A stretch of DNA of 32,339 bases from Desulfosporosinus sp. (GCA_020719775.1 DYPS01000026.1:1-32339), one strand, 5' to 3'; shown: positions 17,719-29,376, counted from the first letter of the stretch. Made by a program: numbers and translations. The notes: generated by a model not told the origin, from the sequence alone.

Positions 17719-19815
17719 TTATTCCTTTGTATAATTGTTTAAAATCTCTTCATCACATTTTGGACAATATTCATGCTCTCCACTGATATAGCCATGTTTT
17801 TCACATACTGAAAATATTGGTGTTAATGTAATATAAGGCAACCTAAAATTCTCCAAAACAGCCCTTAAAAACTCTCTTGTTGAGTTAATGCTATGTAATC
17901 TTTCGTTCATATAAAGATGCAGTACAGTACCTCCTGTGTATTTGGTTTGAAACTTATCTTGTTTGAGAAGTGCCTCAAATGGGTCTTGTGTGAAATCTAC
18001 TGGAAGTTGTGAAGAATTGGTATAGTAAATATTTTCCCCTTCACCAGCTTGCAAAATATCTGGGTATCTTTTTTTGTCTTCTTTTGCAAATCTATAGGTT
18101 GTACCTTCAGCTGGGGTTGCTTCAAGATTATAAAGATTACCACTCTTTTCTTGAAATAATTTAATCTTTTCTCGTATAAAATCTAAAACCTCAAGCGCAA
18201 GTGTTTCTCCAAATTGACTACAGATGTCGCTTTTATCACCCGTAAAATTTCGTACCATTTCATTAATTCCATTTACACCGATAGTTGAAAAATGATTATT
18301 AAATCCTTTTAAATACCTTTTTGTATATGGATAAAGTCCATCTTCAAATAGCTTATTGATAGTAATTCTTTTCTTCTCTAAAGTTTCATATGAAAGTTCT
18401 AAAAGTTCTTCTATTCTCTGAAATAATTGTGATTTATTATTTTTATACAAATACCCAAGTCTTGCCATGTTTAATGTAACGACCCCTATGCTTCCTGTCA
18501 TTTCAGCTGAACCAAAAAGACCATTTCCTCTTTTTAGAAGTTCTCGTAAATCAAGTTGTAATCTACAACACATACTTCTTACAGCATTTGGTTTATAAGC
18601 TTCCTCATTTTCTACTTTGTTTCCAGCATCATCTATTTTATATTGACTCCCAATAAAGTTTTGAAAATATGAACTTCCAATTTTTGCACTATTTTCCAAA
18701 AGAACATCAACATTTTCACCATACCAATCAAAATCTTCTGTGATATTTACAGTTGGAATTGGAAAAGTAAATGGCTGTCCTGTTTTATCCCCTTCTGTCA
18801 TAATTTCATAATAAGCTTTGTTTATCAAATCCATTTCAGGTTTAAAATCTTTATAGGTTAATGCTTCAAGACTATCAATTCCTCTACTATTTGCTTTTTG
18901 TAATAATAAATCAAAAGAATTGATATTCTTAAATAGATGAATATCATATCGTGTCGGAATTTGATTTTTTAAATCCTCAGGTACTGTCCAATCTATTGTG
19001 ATATTTGTAAATGGAGACTGTCCCCATCTTGACGGGACATTAAGATTATAAACAAAGCTTCGTATTGCTTTTTTTATCTCACTATAATTCAAATCATCAG
19101 CAAAAACATAAGGTGCAAGATAGGTATCAAATGAACTAAAAGCTTGTGCACCAGCCCATTCACTTTGAAGTATTCCTAAAAAGTTTGCCATTTGTCCTAA
19201 AGCTTCACGAAAGTGTTTAGGAGCATCACTTTCAACTCTTCCACGAACTCCGTTAAATCCTTCATTTAAAAGTTGTCGTAAACTCCATCCAGCACAATAT
19301 CCAGTCAAACAATCAAGGTCATGAATATGGATATCTCCATTTCTATGGGCATAACCTTCCTCTTTTGTATAAACTTTATCAAGCCAGTAGTTTGCTATAA
19401 CTTTTCCAGCAAGATTGTTAACAAGACCAGAATTGGAATAACCAGTATTTGCATTTGCTTTAATTCGCCAATCATTCTTTTGAATATATTCTTCTACACT
19501 TGCTGTTGAATTAACGAAAGTTGTATCTTTCCCAAGCCCTAAGATCTCTTCTCGTTGCATTTTATGCAAAAATCGATAAGTGATAAAAGCTTTTGCAATT
19601 TCAAAATATCCAAAATTAAAGAGTACTTTTTCTATTAAATCCTGTATATTCTCTACTTCAATAATATGTTTTTCAGATAAAGCTTCCAATACAGCTTCGT
19701 AAATTCTTTTATTATATGGTTTATTTTGACTTTTGAAAGCTTTTTTTATAGCATCACTGATTTTATAAGCTTTAAATTCCTCTTTGGAACCATCCCTTTT
19801 GATAATAAATTGCAT
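17719..19815 (-). CDS. nrdD: Anaerobic ribonucleoside-triphosphate reductase, large segment
   Basis: Class III RNR makes deoxynucleotides without oxygen. The ATG at 19815 is preferred: it has AGGGAG upstream and gives the standard start MQFIIKRDGS. The longer frame to 19884 would begin in the FNR box. In the 698 residues, 1-90 are an ATP-cone (allosteric site). Cys169/Cys174 (DCLTGYC) and Cys416/Cys417 (RSMCCRL) line the active site, with the thiyl cysteine expected in the latter. Cys671, His674, Cys684 and Cys687 form the zinc site (CEKHGYISGE, CPKC). The protein then stops, short of the glycyl-radical motif, which lies on the next ORF. Overall it resembles the Thermotoga type (GWSLRQLL, AGAQAFSSFDTY). 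Whether formate or a redoxin is the reductant cannot be told. Confidence 0.95.
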   Translation of the reverse strand: MQFIIKRDGSKEEFKAYKISDAIKKAFKSQNKPYNKRIYEAVLEALSEKHIIEVENIQDLIEKVLFNFGYFEIAKAFITYRFLHKMQREEILGLGKDTTFVNSTASVEEYIQKNDWRIKANANTGYSNSGLVNNLAGKVIANYWLDKVYTKEEGYAHRNGDIHIHDLDCLTGYCAGWSLRQLLNEGFNGVRGRVESDAPKHFREALGQMANFLGILQSEWAGAQAFSSFDTYLAPYVFADDLNYSEIKKAIRSFVYNLNVPSRWGQSPFTNITIDWTVPEDLKNQIPTRYDIHLFKNINSFDLLLQKANSRGIDSLEALTYKDFKPEMDLINKAYYEIMTEGDKTGQPFTFPIPTVNITEDFDWYGENVDVLLENSAKIGSSYFQNFIGSQYKIDDAGNKVENEEAYKPNAVRSMCCRLQLDLRELLKRGNGLFGSAEMTGSIGVVTLNMARLGYLYKNNKSQLFQRIEELLELSYETLEKKRITINKLFEDGLYPYTKRYLKGFNNHFSTIGVNGINEMVRNFTGDKSDICSQFGETLALEVLDFIREKIKLFQEKSGNLYNLEATPAEGTTYRFAKEDKKRYPDILQAGEGENIYYTNSSQLPVDFTQDPFEALLKQDKFQTKYTGGTVLHLYMNERLHSINSTREFLRAVLENFRLPYITLTPIFSVCEKHGYISGEHEYCPKCDEEILNNYTKE

Positions 19816-19841
19816 GAAACTCCCTTTGGAATATTTCGCAT

Positions 19842-19884
19842 ATTCTATCAAATGGAGAGGAGATACAACATTGATCGAGATCAA
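19842..19884 (-). promoter_or_regulatory. nrdD promoter with FNR-type box
   Basis: TTGAT-CGAG-ATCAA (19871-19884) is an exact FNR consensus. On the minus strand TAGAAT (19842-19847) is a -10 candidate. A start near 19836 places the box centre at -41.5, the class II FNR position, leaving a leader of about 20 nt with AGGGAG before the ATG. Anaerobic induction of nrdDG fits this well. Confidence 0.75.
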
Positions 19885-19927
19885 TAAATTATAAAAAATA
19901 TTACTCTTATTTATTGTATAAAATCAA

Positions 19928-20437
19928 TTAACTTACAATCTCTTTGGCTATTTTTACTTCATATGAAAGTGCTTTTTTAAGATACTCTACGGGATAAAAG
20001 AAAAGAGCTTTAAAAACTATCCCTATTTTTGCATCATCTTCATTCACTTCGGCAAATAAAGGAAAAGATAACTCTTGTATAGTATCCACTTTTGGTGTAA
20101 CTACAAACTCTATGTTTTTTAATGCTTTTATCATATTGAGTGTTGTTTTAAAATCTTTTGGAGCTAGATTTTGTAAGATACTTCCATCCATTTCTTCTTT
20201 TTTAACTGCATAAAAAAGTGCCGTAAGGGAATCTTTATGGATAACTTTCCCCCAATTTATTTTAAATTTAGAATGATGGAACACTGAACTTTGATGCAAC
20301 AATGGATTCGTTTTTTCATTTCGCATATCTTCAATCACTTTTAAAAAACTATTTTTACCTCCAAAATTCATTGCCAATTCCAAAATTATTGTGTGTAAAA
20401 TCTCTTTTTGTTTTATTTCTATTTTATAAAATTCCAT
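19928..20437 (-). CDS. Hypothetical protein
   Basis: A 169-residue soluble protein I do not recognise. AGGAG stands a few bases before the ATG, and codon use matches the neighbours, so it is probably real. It has no signal peptide, membrane segment, cysteine pair or nucleotide motif. The N-terminal third holds HTIILELAMNFGGKNSF, and the C-terminal third is alternating hydrophobic (FPLFAEV, GIVFKALFFYPVEYL). It follows the glycosyltransferase-like gene by 29 nt in the same direction and probably shares its transcript. It ends 43 bases short of the nrdD FNR box. Confidence 0.7.
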   Translation of the reverse strand: MEFYKIEIKQKEILHTIILELAMNFGGKNSFLKVIEDMRNEKTNPLLHQSSVFHHSKFKINWGKVIHKDSLTALFYAVKKEEMDGSILQNLAPKDFKTTLNMIKALKNIEFVVTPKVDTIQELSFPLFAEVNEDDAKIGIVFKALFFYPVEYLKKALSYEVKIAKEIVS

Positions 20438-20466
20438 TTTATCTCCTATTCTTTTGCTAGTTTTAT

Positions 20467-21303
20467 CTACTGATACATTGCTTCATATTTTTTCATTGTA
20501 GCTTCAATATTTATAATAATTTGACTCATATCAAACTTTTTAATGGAATTTGTTTGCGGATAATCAGCAATAATTTTTTCAAAATTTAAAACCAATTGAT
20601 CAAGATTTTCTCCGCTAATCTGTGGAATATTATATTTTTCTAAAAACTGTAGTTCCCCTTTGTATGGCTTAATATTTCTAGAGAAAAAGACTGGATGATT
20701 CCCACTTGCAAGCGATTCTAAAGCAGCATGAATTGATGAAGTTAAAAGATATTTTGTTCCTTTAATAAACTTTTCATACTCTTCATCTTCATACATTTCA
20801 CCAAAATACGGAGCAAGTTTTGTTTCACTCCCAAGAAAGAAATAATGCCCAAGTAAAATTGGCAAAGTACAATTTTTAGAACCTTCACATATTTTTAAAA
20901 GATCTGCTTCATAATCATCATCTGCAAAGAAAAAACCTTTTTCATTAATAATTTTACCTTCAGTGAAATACTCCTCATCGACAATATCATAAGGGATATC
21001 AACACCAACTTCCAAAAGAATTTCACAAAAATCTGTCATATATTCTCTCATTGTTTCACTAGGTTCAAGTGAATCGAAAATAAGGATATCTTTTCGTCTC
21101 ATCATATGGGGAAGATTTCCTATGATATCGACACCTACACCTTTATTTACCCCAAGCTCACTCTTTGCAAAAGTTGCCGCTCGATAGTCAGCTGTAGCTA
21201 AAATAGGGTCAAAATGTGCTAGTTGTTTATAAATAGCCGAGCATCTTCTAATATTTTCCAAACCAAAATTGTGTCCACTTTTCGCATATACATATAAAGT
21301 CAT
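20467..21303 (-). CDS. Glycosyltransferase-like (GT-B fold) protein of unknown substrate
   Basis: A 278-residue protein starting MTLYVYAKSGHNFGLENIRR at the ATG at 21303; the frame extends 12 codons further up into the HMA gene, without support. The pattern recalls PseG/SpsG or MurG-type GT-B proteins: a Gly-His-x-x-Gly loop with Arg-Arg at the N-terminus, a DILIFDSLEPS strand in the first half, and SSIHAALESLASGNHPVFF in the second. The last resembles the nucleotide-sugar-binding helix of the S-x-x-x-x-x-E-x-L-x-x-G-x-P form. This is fold-level similarity judged by eye; no substrate can be named. Two bases separate it from the HMA gene's stop. Confidence 0.55.
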   Translation of the reverse strand: MTLYVYAKSGHNFGLENIRRCSAIYKQLAHFDPILATADYRAATFAKSELGVNKGVGVDIIGNLPHMMRRKDILIFDSLEPSETMREYMTDFCEILLEVGVDIPYDIVDEEYFTEGKIINEKGFFFADDDYEADLLKICEGSKNCTLPILLGHYFFLGSETKLAPYFGEMYEDEEYEKFIKGTKYLLTSSIHAALESLASGNHPVFFSRNIKPYKGELQFLEKYNIPQISGENLDQLVLNFEKIIADYPQTNSIKKFDMSQIIINIEATMKKYEAMYQ

Positions 21304-21304
21304 T

Positions 21305-21589
21305 TTAATTATCCATCTTTCCAATAGCACAAGAGACAAAACTCTTTGCTGTTGTTGTTATTTTTTCGATTGTATTTAATTCATCTGAGGCAAGGGGATA
21401 GCCAAGTGTTTTAAGTTTTAATTTTAAGCTTTCTATTTGTGTTTCATCAATATTAAGTGTTATCTCCCGTGGCATAACCTCAAGATTTACCTCTATCTCT
21501 CCAAACTCTTCTAAAAGCGATTTTTTAAGGGTATTTGCACATCCCCCACATTTTACATTGAGTACTTGAAATATTTGTTTTTGATTCAT
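21305..21589 (-). CDS. Heavy-metal-associated (HMA) domain protein
   Basis: A 94-residue protein. The first 70 residues are a CopZ/ATX1-like HMA domain: VLNVKCGGCANTLKKSL with Cys14 and Cys17 as the metal pair, a central strand (EVMPREITLNI), and LKLKLKTLGYPL. The canonical MxCxxC is VKCGGC, so the residue two before the first Cys is Val, not Met. The last 24 residues are an extension with another Cys (SFVSCAIG). Copper binding is likely but not proven, and no P-type ATPase is nearby. First gene of a minus-strand trio with the glycosyltransferase-like and hypothetical genes. Confidence 0.8.
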   Translation of the reverse strand: MNQKQIFQVLNVKCGGCANTLKKSLLEEFGEIEVNLEVMPREITLNIDETQIESLKLKLKTLGYPLASDELNTIEKITTTAKSFVSCAIGKMDN

Positions 21590-21615
21590 TTTGAGCCTTA
21601 TAAAAGAGATACTGG

Positions 21616-21641
21616 ATTGTAACTATTATCTTCTAATTATA
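21616..21641 (-). promoter_or_regulatory. Candidate promoters for the HMA gene
   Basis: On the minus strand TATAAT (21636-21641) and TACAAT (21616-21621) both lie upstream of the HMA ATG at 21589, in a long AT-rich leader. Which is used cannot be told. Confidence 0.35.
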
Positions 21642-21672
21642 TGATTAACAAGATTGTCTCAACTTTATTATT

Positions 21673-21795
21673 TAGAATAAAAATGGAGAACAGTTAGGAA
21701 CTTTTAATGATAAAAAACAACTCATCTTGTATCCATTTTTTGATAAACGAAATAAAATTTTAGATGCTTTGGATTTTATGATGAATGCGTTTTGA
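21673..21795 (+). pseudogene. Possible gene remnant (about 40 codons)
   Basis: After an in-frame TAG at 21673, the plus strand reads NKNGEQLGTFNDKKQL, then ILYPFFDKRNKILDALDFMM, then NAF and a stop at 21793-21795. The piece has protein-like composition and a plausible helical end, but no start codon or ribosome site. It could be the decayed tail of a lost gene or chance. The family is not recognised. Confidence 0.25.
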
Positions 21796-21801
21796 AGCTG
21801 C

Positions 21802-21828
21802 TTGTTCCTAAATAAAACTTTAGAACAA
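21802..21828. other. Stem-loop downstream of mnmG
   Basis: TTGTTC-C-TAAA pairs with TTTA-GAACAA around a TAAAAC loop: 10 bp with one bulged C. It lies about 40 bases beyond the mnmG stop. No T-tract follows on either strand, so it is not a standard terminator. Confidence 0.35.
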
Positions 21829-21866
21829 ACAGAAATTAGTTATAAAATACATAGCCTACAAAATTA

Positions 21867-26049
<4,183 letters not shown>

Positions 26050-26063
26050 TTAAAATCCTTTTC

Positions 26064-27128
26064 TTATACTATTACTGGCATTATAATTGTTGTAAAATTG
26101 TTGTCTTTAAGAGCAAATGGTAATCTTGTTTCATTAAATCCTATCTCAAACTTTTCACTATTAGAAGTACTTAAAAAGTCAAGAAAATATTTACTATTTA
26201 CTGCGAAATAAAATGGTTCACTTATTTTTAAATTTTCTTCAATTTGTGTTTTAGCTTCACTATCTTCATCTAAACTTTCTAAAACTATATTATTTGGAAA
26301 AAAAGTAATTTTAATATTTGGTTTTAGAGATGTTATAAGTTTAATAGCATCTATAAATTGATTTTTATTTACTGTTACAGTTATTTTAAAATTATTAGGG
26401 AGGATTCTTGTATAATCTGGAAATTTTCCATTAATTAATTTTGTAAAAAATGTATAGTTTTTATTTTTTACTACAAGATTAACATCATCGTATTTTATTT
26501 CACAATCATCAAAAAACAGTTTTTGTATTTCAATGATAGCTTTTTTAGGGATAATAATTTGATTTGATTTATTATTTATATTTTCAATTTTACTAATAGC
26601 TAATCTTCTTGTATCTGTTGCTACAAAATTTATTTTATCTTCTTTAATATCTATTAGAGCACCATTAAGTTCAAATTTTGGATTATTATTATCAATAGCT
26701 GGTGTTATATTTTTAATAGAATTTATAATTTTCATAATATTTATATCAATTAAATGAAGGGTTTTCATATTTGGAAAATCTGGATATTCATTTGCATCAT
26801 ACATAGGTAATTTAAAAGATGTTTTATTTTGTTTAATATGAAGATTATTATTAATAACTTCAAAATTAATATTTTCATTTTTAAGTCGTCTAATTATATT
26901 TAGAAGATTACTACCATTAACTGTAGCTTTTCCATTTTCATAATTTTCAATTTCATTTAAATGAGATAATAAACCCATTTCATAATCTGTCGATTTTAAA
27001 GTTAATGAATCGTTAATGACTTCAATAAAAATATGAGAAGTTATTGCGCTTAGATCCTTTTTTTCTAAAAAAGGTTGCATAGAAGCTATAATTTGTTCAA
27101 ATCTTCCTTTATTTGTGCTAAATTTCAT
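26064..27128 (-). CDS. dnaN: DNA polymerase III subunit beta (sliding clamp)
   Basis: The clamp ring that holds DNA polymerase III on DNA. The 354-residue protein has the three-fold repeat plan of the family: MKFSTNKGRFEQIIASMQPF at the start, FVATDTRRLAISKIE in the middle, and LPFALKDNNFTTIIMPV at the end, a near match to the usual hydrophobic-pocket MPVRL end but finishing MPVIV. It is noticeably richer in Asn and AT-rich codons than gyrB. AAAAAGG precedes the ATG, directly beside the DnaA-trio-like element of the origin. Confidence 0.95.
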   Translation of the reverse strand: MKFSTNKGRFEQIIASMQPFLEKKDLSAITSHIFIEVINDSLTLKSTDYEMGLLSHLNEIENYENGKATVNGSNLLNIIRRLKNENINFEVINNNLHIKQNKTSFKLPMYDANEYPDFPNMKTLHLIDINIMKIINSIKNITPAIDNNNPKFELNGALIDIKEDKINFVATDTRRLAISKIENINNKSNQIIIPKKAIIEIQKLFFDDCEIKYDDVNLVVKNKNYTFFTKLINGKFPDYTRILPNNFKITVTVNKNQFIDAIKLITSLKPNIKITFFPNNIVLESLDEDSEAKTQIEENLKISEPFYFAVNSKYFLDFLSTSNSEKFEIGFNETRLPFALKDNNFTTIIMPVIV

Positions 27129-27155
27129 AGTTTTTCCTTTTTCTATTTTAATTAA

Positions 27156-27267
27156 AAGTAGTAGTGATAGTAGTCTATGTGAATAGATGAAAATAAGTTG
27201 AAAAGGAATTAACCATAGGCTTTTAAGACAGTGAGAAATTCTTTACATTTATTCACATTTATTCACA
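27156..27267. other. oriC: Probable replication origin: DnaA boxes and DnaA-trio-like element between dnaA and dnaN
   Basis: Two perfect TTATTCACA boxes, 10 bp apart (27249-27257, 27259-27267), face one way. A third box (27178-27186; CTATTCACA on the minus strand, one mismatch) faces the other. Directly after that box the minus strand reads CTA-CTA-TCA-CTA-CTA-CTT-TTA (27173 down to 27153) and then an AT-rich run. That is the orientation and spacing of the DnaA-trio unwinding element next to a DnaA box. Box spelling fits Campylobacterota DnaA sites. Strand opening would be expected just before dnaN. Confidence 0.75.
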
Positions 27268-27284
27268 TATTTTTATCAACTCCT

Positions 27285-28598
27285 TTATTTAGTTAGTATT
27301 TTATTTTTTAAATTTTCTAAAATTAATTTAAAATTTTCATCTTTTTCTAATACTTCATTAGCTTTAGAGATATTTTTAGAAACACTTGAATGATCTTTCA
27401 TCCCTAAAAATTTAGCAATATCAGGCATAGAATTGTGAGTTAATTCTCTAGCTAAAAAAATCACAATTCGTCTTGCATTTACTATATTTACAGTTCTTTT
27501 TGATGATTTTAAATCACTTGGTTTTATATTAAGTTCAGTTGCAATTACTTCAATGATATTGGGTAATGTTATATTGTTTTTTTTCTCTTTAATTTGGTCT
27601 TTTAGAAGATTTTTTACTAAATCTAAATCTATTTTTTGACCTAATAAATCAGCACTGGCATTTATTTTTATCAAAAGACCTTCTATTTCTCTAATTGAAC
27701 TATCAAGGGTAGTAGCAATATAATTAATAATCTCTTTCGAAAGATGAATGCCATTTAATTCACTCTTTTTTTCAACAATAGCTATTTTTGTTTCGAGTTC
27801 AGGTAATTGAATATCAGCAGTAAGTCCCCATTCAAATCTGCTTTTGAGTCGTTCTTCAAGCCCTGCGATTTGACTTGGAAGTTTATCACTTGTGAGTATG
27901 ATTTGTTTATTTGCTGTATGTAGCTCATTAAAAGTATGAAAAAATTCTTTTTGTGTTTCCTCTTTCCCACTTAAGAATTGAATATCGTCTATAAGAAGAA
28001 GATCACATTTTCTATACTTATTTCTAAAATGCTCCATGTTTTTATTTTTGAGACTAAAAGTAAAATCGTTCATGAATTGCTCAATTGTTACATAAATTAC
28101 TATCTTATGATTCTCAATAGCGTCATTTCCAATCGCTTGTAAAAGATGAGTTTTTCCAAGTCCAGTGCCACCGTAGATAAATAAGGGATTATATTGTTTT
28201 CCTAAATTTTTAGCTACAGCTTTGGAAGCATTATATGCCATTTGATTTGAACTTCCTACTACAAAAGATTCAAATGTGTAAGATTGGTTAAGAATAGTAT
28301 TTTCTGGGGTATTAACTGATAAATGTTCGTTTATAATATCTTTTTTTGGTCTTCTTTTTTCACCTATTGTTAGTATTTCAATAGATGGTCTTATAGATGT
28401 TTTATTAAAATATAAATCTTGAATAATCGAAGAAAATTTTGTTTTTATAAATGTTGCTATAAATTTATTTGGAACTTCAAAAACAAGTAATTCATCACTT
28501 GAGCTAGCTTTTTTAAAAATAAGCTGCTGAATAAATTTTGTATAGTCTGAGGGAGAAACCTCTTGTTTTAATTCTTCAATAATATTTATTTTTGACAA
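27285..28598 (-). CDS. dnaA: Chromosomal replication initiator protein DnaA
   Basis: DnaA-ATP binds DnaA boxes and melts the origin. The 437-residue protein shows an N-terminal domain (1-80), an unusually short linker, and an AAA+ ATPase with Walker A GGTGLGKTHLL (143-153) and Walker B LLLIDDIQFL (200-209). The C-terminal DNA-binding domain has DHSSVSKNISKA, the base-reading helix signature. DnaA boxes lie on both sides of the gene. Confidence 0.98.
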   Translation of the reverse strand: MSKINIIEELKQEVSPSDYTKFIQQLIFKKASSSDELLVFEVPNKFIATFIKTKFSSIIQDLYFNKTSIRPSIEILTIGEKRRPKKDIINEHLSVNTPENTILNQSYTFESFVVGSSNQMAYNASKAVAKNLGKQYNPLFIYGGTGLGKTHLLQAIGNDAIENHKIVIYVTIEQFMNDFTFSLKNKNMEHFRNKYRKCDLLLIDDIQFLSGKEETQKEFFHTFNELHTANKQIILTSDKLPSQIAGLEERLKSRFEWGLTADIQLPELETKIAIVEKKSELNGIHLSKEIINYIATTLDSSIREIEGLLIKINASADLLGQKIDLDLVKNLLKDQIKEKKNNITLPNIIEVIATELNIKPSDLKSSKRTVNIVNARRIVIFLARELTHNSMPDIAKFLGMKDHSSVSKNISKANEVLEKDENFKLILENLKNKILTK

Positions 28599-28661
28599 AC
28601 TTACTAATCCTAATATATTTTTAAAATGTTTCTGATTGTATCTAAAATCTTTTTAAAACTA

Positions 28662-28706
28662 TGTGAATTATGTGAATAACTTTTTGTGAACTAGTGAAAA
28701 AGTATA
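28662..28706. promoter_or_regulatory. DnaA-box cluster and -10 upstream of dnaA (second origin part / autoregulation)
   Basis: On the minus strand TATACT (28701-28706) is a likely dnaA -10. Just downstream are boxes TAGTTCACA (28685-28693, two mismatches), TTATTCACA (28671-28679, perfect) and TAATTCACA (28662-28670, one mismatch), the last two head to tail without spacing. They cover the expected transcription start, so DnaA could repress its own gene. With the dnaA-dnaN boxes they give the two-part origin layout known in Helicobacter. Confidence 0.6.
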
Positions 28707-28811
28707 AAATAAATTGGGTAGGTATTTTATAAAAAGAGCAGTGGCGTGATTGTAAATAAAAAAATCTCAAGAAGAAAATTTGAATAAGTCGTGAAATATT
28801 TATTATTTTGA

Positions 28812-28817
28812 TATTAT
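28812..28817 (+). promoter_or_regulatory. Possible ruvC -10; leaderless transcript
   Basis: TATTAT ends eight bases before the ruvC ATG, and no Shine-Dalgarno sequence exists in the preceding 25 bases (only A/T). A start seven or so bases downstream would fall on or next to the A of the ATG. Confidence 0.35.
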
Positions 28818-28824
28818 TTTATTT

Positions 28825-29307
28825 ATGAAAATATTAAGTATTGATCCTGGAACTATTAACTGCGGGTACTCTATTTTGGAAGTTACTAATAAAAAACCAA
28901 AATTAGTGGAAGCTGGACTTATAAAGATGAAATCAAGAATTTTACAAGAACAGATAGTTGAATTTATTGAAGGGCTTGATCTTGTTGTTAAAAATCATAC
29001 TATAAGCGAAGTTGCAATGGAAGATATGTTTTATGCTTTTAACCCAAAGACAGTGATAAAATTGGCTCAATTTAGAGGTGCTATCACCCTAAAGCTTTTA
29101 CAAGATTTTGGAAATTTTTATGAGTATACTCCTTTGCAAGTAAAAAAAGCTGTTACAGGAAATGGAAAAGCCACAAAAGAACAAGTTTCATTTATGGTTA
29201 AAAGATTATTGAATTTAAAAGAAGAGATTAAACCATTTGATGTTACAGATGCGATTGCAGTTGGATTAACTCATGTACAAAGGCTAAATTTCCCAACAGT
29301 AAGATAA
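28825..29307 (+). CDS. ruvC: Crossover junction endodeoxyribonuclease RuvC
   Basis: RuvC cuts Holliday junctions moved by RuvAB. The 160-residue protein has the four acidic residues of the RNase H-like centre: Asp7 (SIDPGT), Glu66 ([13 protein letters not shown]), and Asp139/Asp142 ([11 protein letters not shown]). It also has KLAQFRGA and the DNA-contact loop [21 protein letters not shown] is the standard N-terminus, so the ATG is right although no ribosome site is seen. Divergent from dnaA. Confidence 0.95.
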   Translation: MKILSIDPGTINCGYSILEVTNKKPKLVEAGLIKMKSRILQEQIVEFIEGLDLVVKNHTISEVAMEDMFYAFNPKTVIKLAQFRGAITLKLLQDFGNFYEYTPLQVKKAVTGNGKATKEQVSFMVKRLLNLKEEIKPFDVTDAIAVGLTHVQRLNFPTVR

Positions 29308-29309
29308 AG

Positions 29310-29359
29310 CATAACTAGACAATATTACATCTATAATTTTATTAAAAATACTAGTTATG
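29310..29359. repeat. Inverted repeat between convergent ruvC and thyX
   Basis: CATAACTAG (29310-29318) and CTAGTTATG (29351-29359) are perfect 9-bp complements around a 32-base AT-rich spacer. It could be a two-way terminator or a protein site; the long loop argues against a strong terminator. Confidence 0.4.
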
Positions 29360-29376
29360 ATTATGTAGTTTATATT

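Noticed and set aside
17700-17725. nrdD split as a simple frameshift or readthrough
   Set aside because: The two parts are in the same frame, separated by two TAA codons, and the second part has its own ribosome site and ATG plus extra N-terminal residues. That pattern fits a stable separate gene better than an error.
19816-19884. Longer NrdD N-terminus
   Set aside because: It would begin within the FNR box and precede the -10. MQFIIKRDGS is the family's normal start and has AGGGAG upstream.
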